A DNA stretch of 64,000 bases, taken from positions 35,402,150 through 35,466,149 of the forward strand of contig NC_016134.3 in the NCBI RefSeq assembly GCF_000005505.3, in the 5' to 3' direction. Made by a program: the position numbers and the translations under genes. This DNA comes from Brachypodium distachyon (lineage: Eukaryota; Streptophyta; Magnoliopsida; Poales; Poaceae). The notes under the pieces were generated by a model. That model was not told the origin of the DNA. It made no database searches and worked only from the letters and a program-made list of their open reading frames with translations. Positions 45,919 to 58,600 of this stretch are shown piece after piece. Every line of letters begins with the position of its first letter. Positions within the stretch are counted from its first letter, which is position 1.

Positions 45919-47012
45919 TGCCTCCCTCCTCCCCCCACTCACTACACGCACCCACCCACCAATGCTGCCTGGACGAAGCTGCAGCAGGAATCGGCGAGGA
46001 CTCGAAGGAAGAAGGGGATTTTGATCCTTACTGGAGAAGGAAAGGGCCCCCTTTCTCTCTCTCTCCCTCCCTCCCTCCTAGTCTAGTCCTCTCCGGTGTC
46101 AAGTCCGGTGCATGAAAATGGCAAGAGAGAGAAGGAGAGTAGAGAGGGAGGGAGGGTTGTGTGTGCGCGCAAATGTGGGTGGGTGGGTGTGTCAGTGAGG
46201 CTGACTGTGGGCTCGCGTGGAGGGAAAGGAGACGTCGGTTCTTCCGTGGGGAGAGAGAGAGAGGAGGCTTGGGCTCGAGCTTCGGCTTTTGTCGGGATGG
46301 ACGGCCGAGATGAAGTGGCGGGCGCGACCTGAGCCGCCGGATGACAAGTCACGCGGACTCGGTCGGTCCTTTGAATTTGTGTTTGCGTGTCGGGCAGACA
46401 GACGGGAAGGAGCGTGGGGATCGAGGAGATGGTTCTGTCTTCTGTGGACTGTGGAGTGATCGGAACCAGCACGGATGGCAGAGTCGGATGGACGACAATT
46501 TTTGTGTGAAATCAAGTACTGTATCTATTCTAACGTTGCAACTAGTGTTGTTTGCTTGTGCAAGGCTTTCTTGTTTTGTTTCTCGTCGTGTTTAAGTTTG
46601 TCTTGCGAATGCTTGTTGTCTCTACACGCATCATCTGAAGAGATCTTTGCCTTGCTGGTAGGTACTCCTACGACTACCACGTCTGTCTATGTTGTGTGCT
46701 TTCAAGTTTCAAAGTTGGTTTCAAAGCGCGGCCTACCAGGGTAGGCGTCACATGAAGGATTGACAGGCCCTACGCTCGGCTGGGTGCAGAGCTGATGCAG
46801 CTCTCTGCGAACCTGAAGCAAAGATTTTGATGTGATTCGATTTGATCTGATTTGATGAAGGAACCAATGCTGTCCAACGACATGACTGCTCCTGGAACGG
46901 AGGGGGAACTCCAGAACGTGTCACTCCTCATTTCTTTGGAGCGCCAAATGTTCAGGGTCGGAGCTTGTGAGTCTCGAATCAAACAGTACGGGTGTTTATT
47001 TGGAGAGCTTAA

Positions 47013-47215
47013 GGGTCTCTTTGGATTGAGACCAAATCTTACCTTACCAATTTTGTTGGTCTTGATCAAAATTTGGCTATTTTTTGGATGAGAGCCAATT
47101 ATTTGGCAATCCAAAGCTCCACTATCAATTCTATTTCATTTTTTTTTGGCCAACTCAAGCGAATCCTCAACCAAATTTTTGGTAAGACATTTATGGGCTC
47201 AAATCAAACAGCCCC
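47013..47215. mobile_element. Tourist-type MITE (203 bp)
   Basis: GGGTCTCTTTGGATTGAG at the left end pairs with the inverse of CTCAAATCAAACAGCCCC at the right (about 14 of 18 bases). TAA flanks both sides (47010-47012 and 47216-47218), as for PIF/Harbinger elements. Confidence 0.8.
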
Positions 47216-47552
47216 TAAAAACGTGAATGCTGCCACCCACGTTAACGACGATGCGCCGCGTGGCGCCATGCGGCCGGTCACACCTCAATCATGTCATGAA
47301 GTTCTCCGAACATTGTTGTGTGAGCGTGGACATGTCTACGTTGCCATCCACATTAACGACGTGTGTATTGTATCTTATGCATTAAATACACATCTCTTCA
47401 AATGCTTTATGTATTTTAGTGTTGTATGTAAACATGCTTTCACTTAGAGCAAGAATAATAAGGTGATGCAAACAGACTATAAGGATTTAAATATGTTATT
47501 TTTGTTTAGTTGGAGGAGAGAGAATAAGAGAGAGAAGAGAAGTGGGCTATTA

Positions 47553-47968
47553 GAGCACTCCCAATGCATCGTCCCTTAGGTGCCGTTACATAGTCCATAA
47601 TAAATGCTAAGAAATCATATCCCCAATGCATTGTCTCTTCGGGTGGTATCTAAAGTAGTAGATATTTAAGGACATCTCCAATGGTGGTTGATACTAATTT
47701 TTTTCTCTTTTTTTAATACGTTCTTTATTGTCTTATATCTTTCTCTTCTTTGATGGACCCACATGTCATATTCTCTATTTTCTTAGTACCCGTGTAGTAC
47801 CCATTGTTGAAGATGCCCTAATAACTTTGTGAGAGAGAATTAATGATTTTATGTTGGTTTGCGTGAAGAGACGGTCGCTAGCAGAAGATACAGTCTCATC
47901 GTTAAGAGGGTGCCATGTCAGCAAAATGTCGAAGATGACGCGCTAAAAGACTAGCATTGGGAGTGGCC
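47553..47968. mobile_element. Second-level Tourist-like MITE
   Basis: GAGCACTCCCAATGCATC at the left is mirrored by GCATTGGGAGTGGCC at the right, with TTA at 47550-47552 and 47969-47971. It is itself interrupted by the element at 47670-47818. Confidence 0.83.
47670..47818. mobile_element. Third-level Tourist-like MITE
   Basis: Ends are GGACATCTCCAATGG and the inverse of CCATTGTTGAAGATGCCC, with TAA at 47667-47669 and 47819-47821. The core contains GATGGACCCACATGTCAT. A second copy of this family lies inverted in MSH6 intron 14. Confidence 0.78.
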
Positions 47969-48046
47969 TTAGCTAATAACCAGTTGTAGCACGTGCTCCT
48001 AGGAACCATGTGAGAATGCAGCGTGGGCCATGCGTTGATAAAGTAG

Positions 48047-48172
48047 CACTTTCTCCGTCCAACAAAAGATGTCTCAAGTTTGTCAAAATTTGGATGTATC
48101 TAGACATGACTTAAAGTATATATGCATTCAAATTTGGTCAAAGTTGAGACATCATTTGTTGGACGGAGGGAG
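48047..48172. mobile_element. Stowaway MITE inside the outer Tourist-like MITE
   Basis: The right end GGACGGAGGGAG is followed by TA (48173-48174); the left end is a diverged CTTTCTCCGTCC. The arms AACAAAAGATGTCTCAAGTTTG and their inverse are clear. Confidence 0.8.
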
Positions 48173-48573
48173 TATAATCTTATAGTCAACTACTATACAT
48201 GCTAGTTATTGCACAAACTGTAGATGACATGGCAGCAGCTTATAGCCAACGGTTGGCTATACTATTAATCTTGCTCTTATTATGTTTTGTGAGAGAGCAA
48301 TTATGAATTTTCTTGGGTTTAACGCTAAGAGTTGTATCTAGATTAAGATATCACATCTATCTCTCTCTTTCTTCATGAAATAGGATGCCACATCATATTT
48401 TTTGTTTAGATGACATGCTTAAGATACGGTACGTTTTGGATCATTGTGAAGGCCCTGATTTATACATCGCAGCTTTTAAGCATCCGAGTCCGAGATGACG
48501 TTCAATTTTGATAACCATCACACGGTGAAAGCAATCAGTTGTCTTTTCCTTCATTTTTAGCAGTGCACACCAT

Positions 48574-48734
48574 CACTCCTTTTAGACAAAAGGTTTTGCA
48601 AACCAGTTTTGATATACTCCAGTCTAAAGCATCCGAGTATATCAAAAAACTATTGGTATGCTTTTGTCTAAAAAGAGTGTCTGTATCAATCAGCCAGACC
48701 CTGATTCACTCACTCTTTTTAGACAAAAGGAGTA
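48574..48734. repeat. Three-armed inverted repeat (CACTCCTTTTAGACAAAAG)
   Basis: CACTCCTTTTAGACAAAAG at 48574-48592 is inverted at 48661-48679. A third, direct copy with AGGAGTA lies at 48711-48734. Between the first two arms GATATACTCC and GGAGTATATC-like arms also pair. Probably two overlapping MITE copies or one rearranged copy. Confidence 0.6.
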
Positions 48735-49599
48735 TTTTTAACGAAGCTAGGCTTTGAATTAATAAAGCAAACTAGCTAGACAATTAATATGTTCAAGAAA
48801 ATTCTCTTACAAAATAGATCAAATACCAAGAACTAAATAGGAAGCATGAGAAAAGTACACTGAACTACGACTCCCTCCGCTCCACAATACACTTTATATA
48901 GATTTGTGCACCTGGACCAAGGAAGGTCTCGTTTCTAGTGCCTGACAATTCCTATTGGATCAAAATTAAATGGGTGTGAGTACTTTTGGTTAGGTGCGGG
49001 AGCCAAGAGAAAAGTGAGATGTATTGTGAAACAAGTGAGAAAAAAATTATATGGGTTGTTTTGTGAAATGAAGGGAGTAGCACCAAACGCAGCCCACGGT
49101 AATTTTCCTGAGATATTTGGAGTATATGTACTTTAGCATAATTGTGGGTAATAAATGAAATCACATTTAAGGATACATGTTCCGGCAAAACGTGGGACAT
49201 TGACCAGGTTTATGTAGTTAAATAGTTCGTTCTCCTAGGGCTTAGGCGAAAATATTAAGTTCCTATGTGTATTTATATTTATCAGATGCAGGTATTAGGT
49301 TTGGAAAGCACTATGACCAGTCTCTATAAAGAAAAGCACAGTCATGAGATGTTTCATAAGACATCAATTCAAATATGCATCTACTTGAGTACTTTCAGTT
49401 GGCCGTTGTACTATGATCGACTTGAAAATTGAAGTCAAACTTCTATCTTGTAGGTGTCGCACCGTGGTGTTTGATGTTGTATTTTGGAATTTGGACATGC
49501 GACACATATTTTCCAAGTAATCCCGTGATATGTTTCATCATTTTATAAGCATTTTGATTATTGGTTGCTAACTTATCTGTGTTTATACAGTGTCTTCTA

Positions 49600-49627
49600 C
49601 TAGGTGATTACCCGCGCGTTGCCGCGG
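49600..49627 (-). mobile_element. Helitron-like 3' terminus
   Basis: On the minus strand a GC-rich hairpin (CCGCG, loop, CGCGG within 49612-49627) is followed 7 bases later by CTAG (49600-49603) and a host T. That is the arrangement of plant Helitron 3' ends (hairpin then CTRR). The 5' TC end was not located with confidence. Confidence 0.45.
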
Positions 49628-50369
49628 AAAATTCTATATGCACGTCTGAACATGATTTTAGAAACAAATGATAATAGTATGATTCAATGTAAAATAAATA
49701 TGAATATTGTAGGACAAAATGATTTTCTCATTCATAAGGACAAAAAGATTTTATCATTTATAACACCTATGCAACAAAACAATAGCTGTAATTTTGATGT
49801 GCATGACCATTAACATTTTCGAAGAAACCGAAAAGTGAAGTTTCGTCAACCTGAATATTTGCAGATCTTAGAAAAATTGATATACATATCATGAAAATAT
49901 GTGTGTTTGGTGAAATATTTATATGCAACGTGAAGATGAAAAATCTTAGGTATCAACATATTAAATTCGAATGGACCATCAAAATGGATTCCTAGTGTGC
50001 AACAATACCTAATGTGGATGGGTGATGTGGAGTCTTTCAATGCCCATGATGTGCATGATGTGGATGATGATGTGGACATCTTGCATGTCAAGGTTGCAAA
50101 CATTAATTGCACTTAGTGAGGATCAACTTTATAGGTTATATTGATTATGTCCAATGAAACACGCTTGTATTTAAATAGATCATTGCTTGAAAAAATAATG
50201 CTATGTAAAAATGGTGCATCAACAGGTTGACTTGATCTCCATCTCCACCCCTGCCAACTATCTCATGAACTCGTCGGGTACACTCATTTGCATATAGGTC
50301 AAATCTACCTTTGAGTCTTCGGTGTTGTTTTCTATCAATTGCATTTTTTTCATTTCCATATAAAAGTCA

Positions 50370-50850
50370 TTGACGAGGTTGGACCTCGGCAATGCCCAAG
50401 TTTAGGGCTTGTATGTTGTGAGAGCACGAATGTGTACCGGTGATCTCGTCGACTAACAAGGACAAGGGAACACGAATTTACCTAGATTCGGGGTCCTCCG
50501 GGAGGTAATACCCTACTTACTGCTCTAGATGTTGTATTGATGGATGATTACAGAGATGCCAATGAGGTTATGGTGCGTAGATCGGATCTAGCGAGTGCAT
50601 ATGGGATGGATTGTCCTTCCTGGCTGCCCCTCCTAGTACTTTATATGTAGGAGGCTAGGTCTCGGGGTGTGGCGTCTGGGTTGGTTACAACAGAATAAAG
50701 AATCTCTAGATTGTGTTCCTTATCTTGAGCCGCAATTCTAGGTACTCGGGCTTCATCGACCGTATTGAGCCTTCGAATGGGCTTCATGCTGGGCCGCAGC
50801 GGGTACACCAAGGATGAGAACCCGGTGGGTCATACCCACGTCAGTCATTT
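50370..50850. mobile_element. Decayed large-transposon fragment
   Basis: Phrases such as ACCTAGATTCGGGGTCCTCC and GGAGGTAATACCCTACTTACTGCTC, together with a long non-coding GC-moderate stretch, resemble terminal regions of large Triticeae/Pooideae retroelements. No ends or coding domains are preserved, so the class is open. Confidence 0.35.
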
Positions 50851-52565
50851 CCTTGACGAGTCGTTCCTCCGTATATGAACAATTATATATAGGTGAGACA
50901 ACATTTGATTGTTTACTTGCATGAGCGATAGAGATGACATAACCGCTTTTATTGCTCGCGAAGTTGGCAACGATCCGCCATCTTTTACATTTTTACATGT
51001 TTGATTGAGGTTCATACCACATGCAAAAATGCCATGAGTCATCAGCTACGTACACACATGTCTCAGAGGATTGAGATGGTTTTCTTGGAAGGGTTGTTTT
51101 GTTCACATATAGAGCTTCTTCACAGCTCCCTAGTCTACCGTCTAGACTCCTTATACCCCCCTATGATGTCACACCCCTACCTCACGGTAGCCTCGTCACT
51201 CCATGTATATCCCTCCTTTCTCTTCCTCTTTGTCTCCACAACTAGATCTGATGCCATCCTCCTTGGCAACAACACCTTGACCGACGTTTCATCCATGTTT
51301 GGGTGAGCCAATGTTACCCGTTCGACTGCTAGTTAATCACTTTGTGAAGGGGGTGTTGCCTCTCCACCACTCCTGTTCTCTCATTCCCCCAACCTTATCC
51401 GTTGTACACATTTTTCTACACACTCTCCTTTCTCCTCAGCCCCTTTGCCACATTGGTGGCCGCTGAACGTTTTCACACGTTGAAATTAATCTTTCACCGG
51501 TTGGTATTTACTTTCCCCGTTTTCATTTATAGGAGAAAAATATGTTTGGTTGGAATAAACTAGATAGAGTGGTGTGAATTTAATGGGTGTGGTCTATTAA
51601 TAACAATGTGTTTGTGTAATATCACGTAAGGAGACGGGAGTTTAGAGGTGGGAGTTCGTAGGAGATTAGACATGAAATATGTATTTCTAGTCTCAATCCT
51701 TATTAAGTATGTGATAAAAAAAATACACGTGCAAATTAACAAGAAAAGTCAATTCGCTTGCTTGGTTGGCGTGGGTTCACGAAGAATTAGCTTAGGAATG
51801 ATAACACAAGTGAACATCTCAGGTCATTTGTAACAAACAAACCAATTCAAATTCTCACATCTCTCATTGTTATTAAGATTGCAGAAGCTGGTCTCTCAAC
51901 TCACCGCCTCCCTCCCACGACAATGTCTCTTAGCTCCTATTGTCACCAACCAAACAAATGTTTTAATAGAGTAGACCCTTCAACTCCCATCCTCTCTTCT
52001 AACTTCCCAACCAAAACAAACGTAAGGAATTTAGGAGAAATTGATCACAACACTTAAAAGACCAATTCACAACATTTTATTAACAAGGGCATGGGAATTA
52101 TTTGCTCGAGACAACCTCATCCATTCATTGTAAGTTCGTAACTTATGATATCCTTTCCAATCTAACTCCGAATTCCGACAGTCAAATAGATGAACTGATT
52201 TCCCTTGTCAATTTTCACGTTTATTTCCCATCACATACTTGTAATACTGATTTTCATGCCTTGAATTTTCATAAGATTCAATATCTCATGGCATCTTTTT
52301 TATATTTTTCTATTCCTTGTTTTACCATTCCCTTGATCCAAAAAAGCTTGAAAAGGCGATGAAAAAAAATCTTGGACGACCGCACGAAGCCAATGCGGCA
52401 CAGCAGCCCCTCCCTTTCGGGCTTTCGGCGATGAGCGACCCCGAAAATTACCCGACCGACCCCGCATCCTCCCCGCACTCGGCCGGAGCACCTAGCCAGC
52501 TTCGGCAGTGGCTGACGTGTCGCGTTCCCTCCCCTCCCTCCATCTCCCGCCACTTCCCCGCGCCA

Positions 52566-52574
52566 TTTCCCGCC
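52566..52574 (+). promoter_or_regulatory. E2F-type site upstream of MSH6
   Basis: TTTCCCGCC matches the TTTSSCGC E2F consensus and lies 104 bp before the MSH6 ATG. A related CTCCCGCC stands about 25 bp upstream. DNA replication and mismatch-repair genes are commonly under E2F control in plants, so S-phase expression is a reasonable inference. Confidence 0.6.
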
Positions 52575-52677
52575 ACCCACCTCCACTATTTGATCCCCTA
52601 CCCCAGAAATCCCTCCGCAAAACCCTAAACCCCGGAGGAAAACGAGCAACCATCCTCCCTTCTCCGCCAGCCCTCCA

Positions 52678-55600
52678 ATGGCGTCGCGCCGCCTGAGCAA
52701 CGGCCGCTCCCCTCTCGTGCGGAAGCAGAGCCAGATCACCTCCTTCTTCTCCACCCCCTCGCCCTCCTCCTCCGCCTCGAAGTCCGCCGCAAAACCTACG
52801 CCGTCGCCCTCCTCCACCCCGAAGTCCGATGCAAAGCCCTCGCCGTCGCCCTCCTCCTCCGCCCCGAAGCCCGCTGCAAAACCATCGCCGTCGCCCCTGA
52901 ACCCTAAGGCGAGGAAGCCCCCTCTCGTGGTGCCTTCCCCTTCCCCTCCCAAGTCGGCGCCGCCAGCACCGCAGCAGCAGGGGCAGGATGAGGAGAAGAA
53001 GGAGCAGAATGCTTCGGCGGCGCCTGCGGGAGAGGCCGTGGGGAGGCGGCTGAGGGTGTACTGGCCGCTGGACGACGCCTGGTATGAGGGCAGAGTGGAT
53101 GATTACGACGAAGGCTCGCGGCGGCACCGCGTGAAGTACGACGATGGGGAGGACGAGGAGGTCGACCTCAGGAAGGAAAAATTCGAGTGGGCCGCGGAGG
53201 AGGCAACACCACCGCCAGCGAGGAAGCTGCGACGTCTCAGGCGGATGTCTGATACCGCAAACGCGAAGTCGCTGGCTGGGCTGGAAGACGAGGAGATTGG
53301 GGATTCCCCTGAGGACGGGGACTGGAAGAAGGACGCCGAGGAAGTGGAGTTGGATGATGAAGAGGACGAGGCGGTCAGTTCGCGAAAGGGGAAGTCAAGG
53401 AACTCCTTGTCTATGTCAGCGTCAACACCACGGTCAACGTCTGGCCTGGCCTCCACATCATCAGGGTCAACGGTGTTAAAGAAGAGGAAAAAAGTGGATG
53501 TGGGTACATTGGATTGCGCTAAAAAGTTCAGCTTTCAACTAGCTAGCACCCCTGAAAAAGTTGAATTAAAAGTGCCAATGAGCTGTGACGGGAGTGAGTA
53601 ATGGAATCTGAATTATTGATAAGTTTGATTGCTTGTCTGGTCTGTGATTTTTGTTACCGTTTTTGCAGGGGAGAAAATTTTAGAGAATGCTCACACTGTT
53701 CTTACTGGAGAGCTGGCTGAGCGCTTTGGTCAGCGCCAGGCGGAAAAGTTCAAATTCCTTGGGGAGTGAGTACTTTCTGGGTGCTATTTTGATCATTTCA
53801 AATTTTGACAGATGGAGTAATCATTTATAGTATTGTTCAGAGCATTTCGTTGTATGTCTGGCAAAACATGCATTTCAGAATTAAGAGTGAATACCATTTT
53901 TTACCCCCTAATTTCACATTTGTGAGACAATCTACCTTATTTAAATGAATTTCTACAAATTTACCCTATTTAAGCAAACTTGTGACACAAATTACTGCAT
54001 CTAGTGTTTCTACGTCTACTCAGGCACTTATCCTGTGCTCCACTGCAAATCTTGCACATCCATTGCTGCCAAAGTCATGCCAATGATGACAGGATGTGAT
54101 GAGAACGACAGGTTCCTGGATTATTGTTGGTGTTGTCCAGGAATTATGCAGCGGAATCAGTCGTACAGATCGATGCCCTAGAACTTGGCCGGCTCTGGTT
54201 GGGCGATAGTTGTGCCTTGTGCACTAGATGGGGTAATTTGTGTCACAGGTTTGCTTAAATGGGGTAAGTTGTAGAAATTCTGTTAAATGGGGCAGATTGT
54301 GCCACCAAAGTGAAAAGTAGAGTAAAAATTGAATCCACTCCAGAATTAATGGAATTTATTCTTGGCTTACACTTCGCTTTACTAATTTACTTCTCTTTTC
54401 TCAACGGCCATTATCAATTTACTTACTAGTTATAACGGGTTTTCAACTGTAGTGGGCGCAAAGATGCAAAAGGGAGACGGCCTGGACACCCAGCCTATGA
54501 TCCAAGAACTCTCTCCTTGCCTCCCCAGTTCTTGGCGAACTTGACAGGCGGACAGGTAATTCTAACTTGTACCATGTAACTTGTCTCAAACTCTAACATC
54601 TATTTTTTATTTTTATTTTGCGGAAATCAAACTCTAACTCCTAATTATTGTTAATAGAGACAATGGTGGGAATTTAAATCACAGCATATGGATAAGGTTC
54701 TGTTCTTCAAGGTACATTTATATCTGTACAGTGCTCATTGAGTACTTACAATCAAGACTGTCTACTTTAATGGTTATTCATTATTCTTTGAATTTGAAAC
54801 AGATGGGCAAATTCTATGAACTGTATGAGATGGATGCCCATGTTGGGGCAAGGGAGCTTGATCTTCAGTACATGAAGGTATGGATACTTCCTTCTGCTTA
54901 TTTGCTTTGTTGCTATTACTCTGTAGTCCAGTATTTATTGTTTCATATGATCCAAACTCTCAGTTTATTTGTCTTGCATCCTATCATCTTAGGGTGACCA
55001 ACCTCATTGTGGCTTCCCAGAGAAGAACTTATCAGTGAATTTGGAGAAACTAGCTCAGAAGGTCAGGATTCAGGAGTCAGGACATATTTGATGTAATTTT
55101 ATTGATGAATACTCCCTCCGTTCCTAATTAATTGGCGCCAGCTATTTTGCAAAGAAACCCTTGTAAATTTCCGAAATAAACCTGCAGTCCATATCTTCAA
55201 TTAAACGTGGACTGCGCGTTGATTTTCAAAAAACAACTGGTTTTTTTGGCAAAACTTCCGATAGAACGTGGACTGTAGGTTTATTTCGGAAATTTACAGG
55301 TTTTTTTTGCAAAACAGCCGGCAACAATTAATTAGGAACAGAGGGAGTAGTAGATAACTTGTCATTTAATAATAAAAATTGTTCATTGCATCACAGGGTT
55401 ACCGCGTTCTAGTTGTAGAGCAGACCGAAACACCGAACCAGCTTGAACTCCGCCGTAAAGAGACGGGCACAAAAGACAAGGTTTGCTTAGACCCCATGGT
55501 TAACAAGAGCTGCCGCTTTTAATATTTTGATATACACTTATCAAAGTGTCCAAATATGTCAGTGATGTTTTTCCCTTTTGAGAACAAATATGACAGTGAA

Positions 55601-58600
55601 TTGTGGGAATTTTTTAGCAACCCCCTGTTCTTTTATAGCCCTGTAAATCTAATCTTATTACCTATATGTTGGGAACATGGTCATATTTATTCTTGTGGTT
55701 GTCATGCTTTCTCTCTGAAGGTTGTGAGGCGTGAAATATGTGCAATGGTCACAAAGGGAACACTAACAGAAGGAGAATTCCTTCTGGCAAACCCAGATCC
55801 GTCATATATATTATCTGTGGCTGAAAGTTATCAACATAGTTCAAAGAAGAGTCAAGATGGTCATACAATCGGTGTTTGCATAGTTGATGTTTCTACAAGC
55901 AAATTTGTTGTTGGACAGGTTGGTGGTTTGATGGTACTACTACTTATGTGCAAAAAACATTAATCAAACTAGAAGGATTTCTCAAGAGCTGCATTGTTAA
56001 TTGTGTAGCCTCATCATTATGCAATTGTTGTTTTTCAGTTCCAAGATGACGCTGAACGCCATGTGTTGTGTTCTATTTTGTCTGAAATAAGACCCGTGGA
56101 AATCATAAAGCCAGCTAAGATGTTGAGTCCAGAAACTGAGAGGGCACTGAAAAACAATACTAGAGATCCTTTGATAAATGATTTGCTTCCATCTACGGAA
56201 TTTTGGGATGCAGAGAAGACTATTCATGAGATAGAGCAGTACTACAGCTCATCGGATAAGCTTACTACATCACAAAACACTCCTGGTGTACAAAACAATG
56301 TGGGCTGTCTGCCTGCCCTGTTAAGTGAGCTAATTGGAGCTGGTGACAGAGCATATGCACTTTCTGCTCTGGGAGGTTCCTTATTTTATTTAAGGCAAGT
56401 CCTTCTGGATAAGAAATTGATTCCATGTGCTGAGTTTGAGCCCCTTACATGCTCGGGGCTCCTCAACAATACGCGGAAGCATATGATATTCGATGCAGCA
56501 GCACTTGAAAATTTGGAGATTTTAGAGAATGCAACTGGTGGCCTCTCAGGGTACTACCTACTTCAATCTGTTTAGTTTTCTCTAGAAGTTGTACGCTATT
56601 GTAAGCAACACAGCATACTTTTGTGTATTCTTTCAGGACTTTGTATGCACAATTGAATCATTGTGTTACGGGATTTGGGAAAAGGTTGCTCAAACGGTGG
56701 ATTGTAAGGCCTTTGTATGACAGCAAAGCAATACTACAGCGTCAAGGTGCTATCGCTATTTTCAAGGTTTGTGTTTTATACCAATAATTTTCTGAACAGC
56801 AGAAGCTTGTTTTGTCATTTGAGAAGGATTTTTTGAAAATGATTTTAGCGTAGTTATAGCAACAGATCAGCAATGTAGACCTAGCAAAGTTTGGGTCGGT
56901 GCGTTTTTCTTGGCCAAAACATTATTTGCATGCAAGAGCAATGCTTCAGATACATGGAAATAACGTCTTGCTCAAAGATGGAATCTTGTTCTCTACTTGA
57001 GCAGAGAATGAGTACTGTTTGTAGCATTAGTTTGTCTACCAGGGGATAGTGAGAACAATGAGTCTGGATTAGATGAGATGGAAATAAGTCTGAAAGATGG
57101 GATGGAAAACAGTGGATGCACCTTGGTTTCACTAACGCTGAGTAGTTAGTAAGAAGCGACGACGTGTAAAGATGCAATAAGTTTTTCTTGCTTCATAGGG
57201 TGGAGTTCACGAATCCCTGGTAGATAAATGATAACATCATTGTAAACCTATACCTTCTCTCCTTTTTTCTTTTAAGTGTTCACAGCGTGAAATAATCAAG
57301 TGCTTGCAATTTTATTTCAGAAGCTCCGTATTTTTCACTATAGAAGAAAAAAATTGGCTAGTGTGGGGACGCAGGCAACAATGATACACTTGCATCTGTT
57401 TTATCTTTCAATATCTACATACATGCATGGAAACTTTAAAATATCTCCATGTTTACTGTTCTTTTCTTAAAAGATCGTACATAGTTACTCATATGCAAGT
57501 AAATAAAAGCAGTCTATTTTGCTGAGGTTCCTTTTATGTCTCAGTACATCATTTTTGTTTGAACTTGACCATTGCCATCCAGTTATAACTATGATAAAGG
57601 CATCAGATTATTGTGTACTTACACAACCTTCATGTGCCATTCTTTTTCCTTGTGTGGCTTAAAGAAAACACTGCTATGGTAAGTTGATCATCTGCAAGCA
57701 CCGAGGAGGTGAGGAGGAAATGGAATGTGTCCACAACATGGATCCTATCTTTTATCCTTTGAGTAATCACTGTTCTTTGAGCCTTACAGAGTATGATGGT
57801 CTTCAAATTTGAATTAATCCGTGACATAATTATGAGTGGTAAAATGAAATTACGTGGTTCCATGCTGATGATTACAAAATAATTTTGTATTCTGATTGTA
57901 CATCTGTTTTTACTGTATATGGAAAGCATTACAGTGCTGAAATTTACTTTTGTGTTTCCCATGCTTTTTTTGACAGGTTCCCCATGCTTGTACCTCATCA
58001 TTTTACGTTGTCATTTTTAATGCTTTATTCTTCTTTCCAGGGTGTTGGGCATGAATGCGCTATCCAGTTCCGTAAGGATTTATCTAGGCTCCCAGACATG
58101 GAGCGTCTGCTTGCACGCCTTTTCTCTAGCTGGTAATTCAATATCATATGATATTCTTATTAGTAGAGATTTGTGCAACAAGCTGGATTTGTCTAAACCT
58201 TCTTATTCTGACCGACTCGTGCTACTTGTTCTTCACAGTGATGAAAATGGGAGAAGTTCAAAGTCAGTTGTTCTTTATGAAGATGTATCAAAAAGACTGC
58301 TTCAGCAGTTCACTTCTGCTCTTCGTGGTTGCCAGCAAATGTTCCAAGCATGTTCTTCTGTCAGGATGTTGACAGGCACAGAGGGGTCATGTCTACTAAA
58401 TGATTTGCTTTCACCAGGTAAGAACAACAATTTTCTTCACTAGCTAAGCATCTACATCAACAGGGGTGTTTCATCATTCTTTTTTCTTGGTGTGCTCACA
58501 TGTGTCTCTTCTGCTTTTCATTTATTGTTTTCCTTGGTTTTGTTAGGTTGTTGGGTTGTTCAACTGCCTTTAATGTGTAAGGTAACCTTGCAAGCACTAA

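Larger units (their letters stand above)
47447..48276. mobile_element. Outer Tourist-like MITE, host of three nested elements
   Basis: The left end GAGCAAGAATAATAAG matches the inverse of the right end CTATTAATCTTGCTC. TTA flanks both sides (47444-47446 and 48277-48279). Its own sequence is only about 290 bp; the rest consists of inserted elements. Confidence 0.83.
45919..52565. other. Divergent intergenic region between the Spartan-like gene and MSH6
   Basis: The two genes are transcribed away from this 6.7-kb stretch. It is packed with MITEs (listed separately), a Helitron-like terminus and a decayed transposon piece. No gene is supported. Confidence 0.6.

Noticed and set aside
49600..51974. 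Helitron limits 49600-51974, using TAGAGTAGA at 51966-51974 as the other end
   Set aside because: The base next to the candidate 5' end is not the expected host A/T pair, so the partner end is unproven.
52278..53127. Minus-strand ORFs overlapping the MSH6 first exon
   Set aside because: Gly/Glu/Arg-rich shadows of the Ser/Pro-rich exon; no start context or domain.
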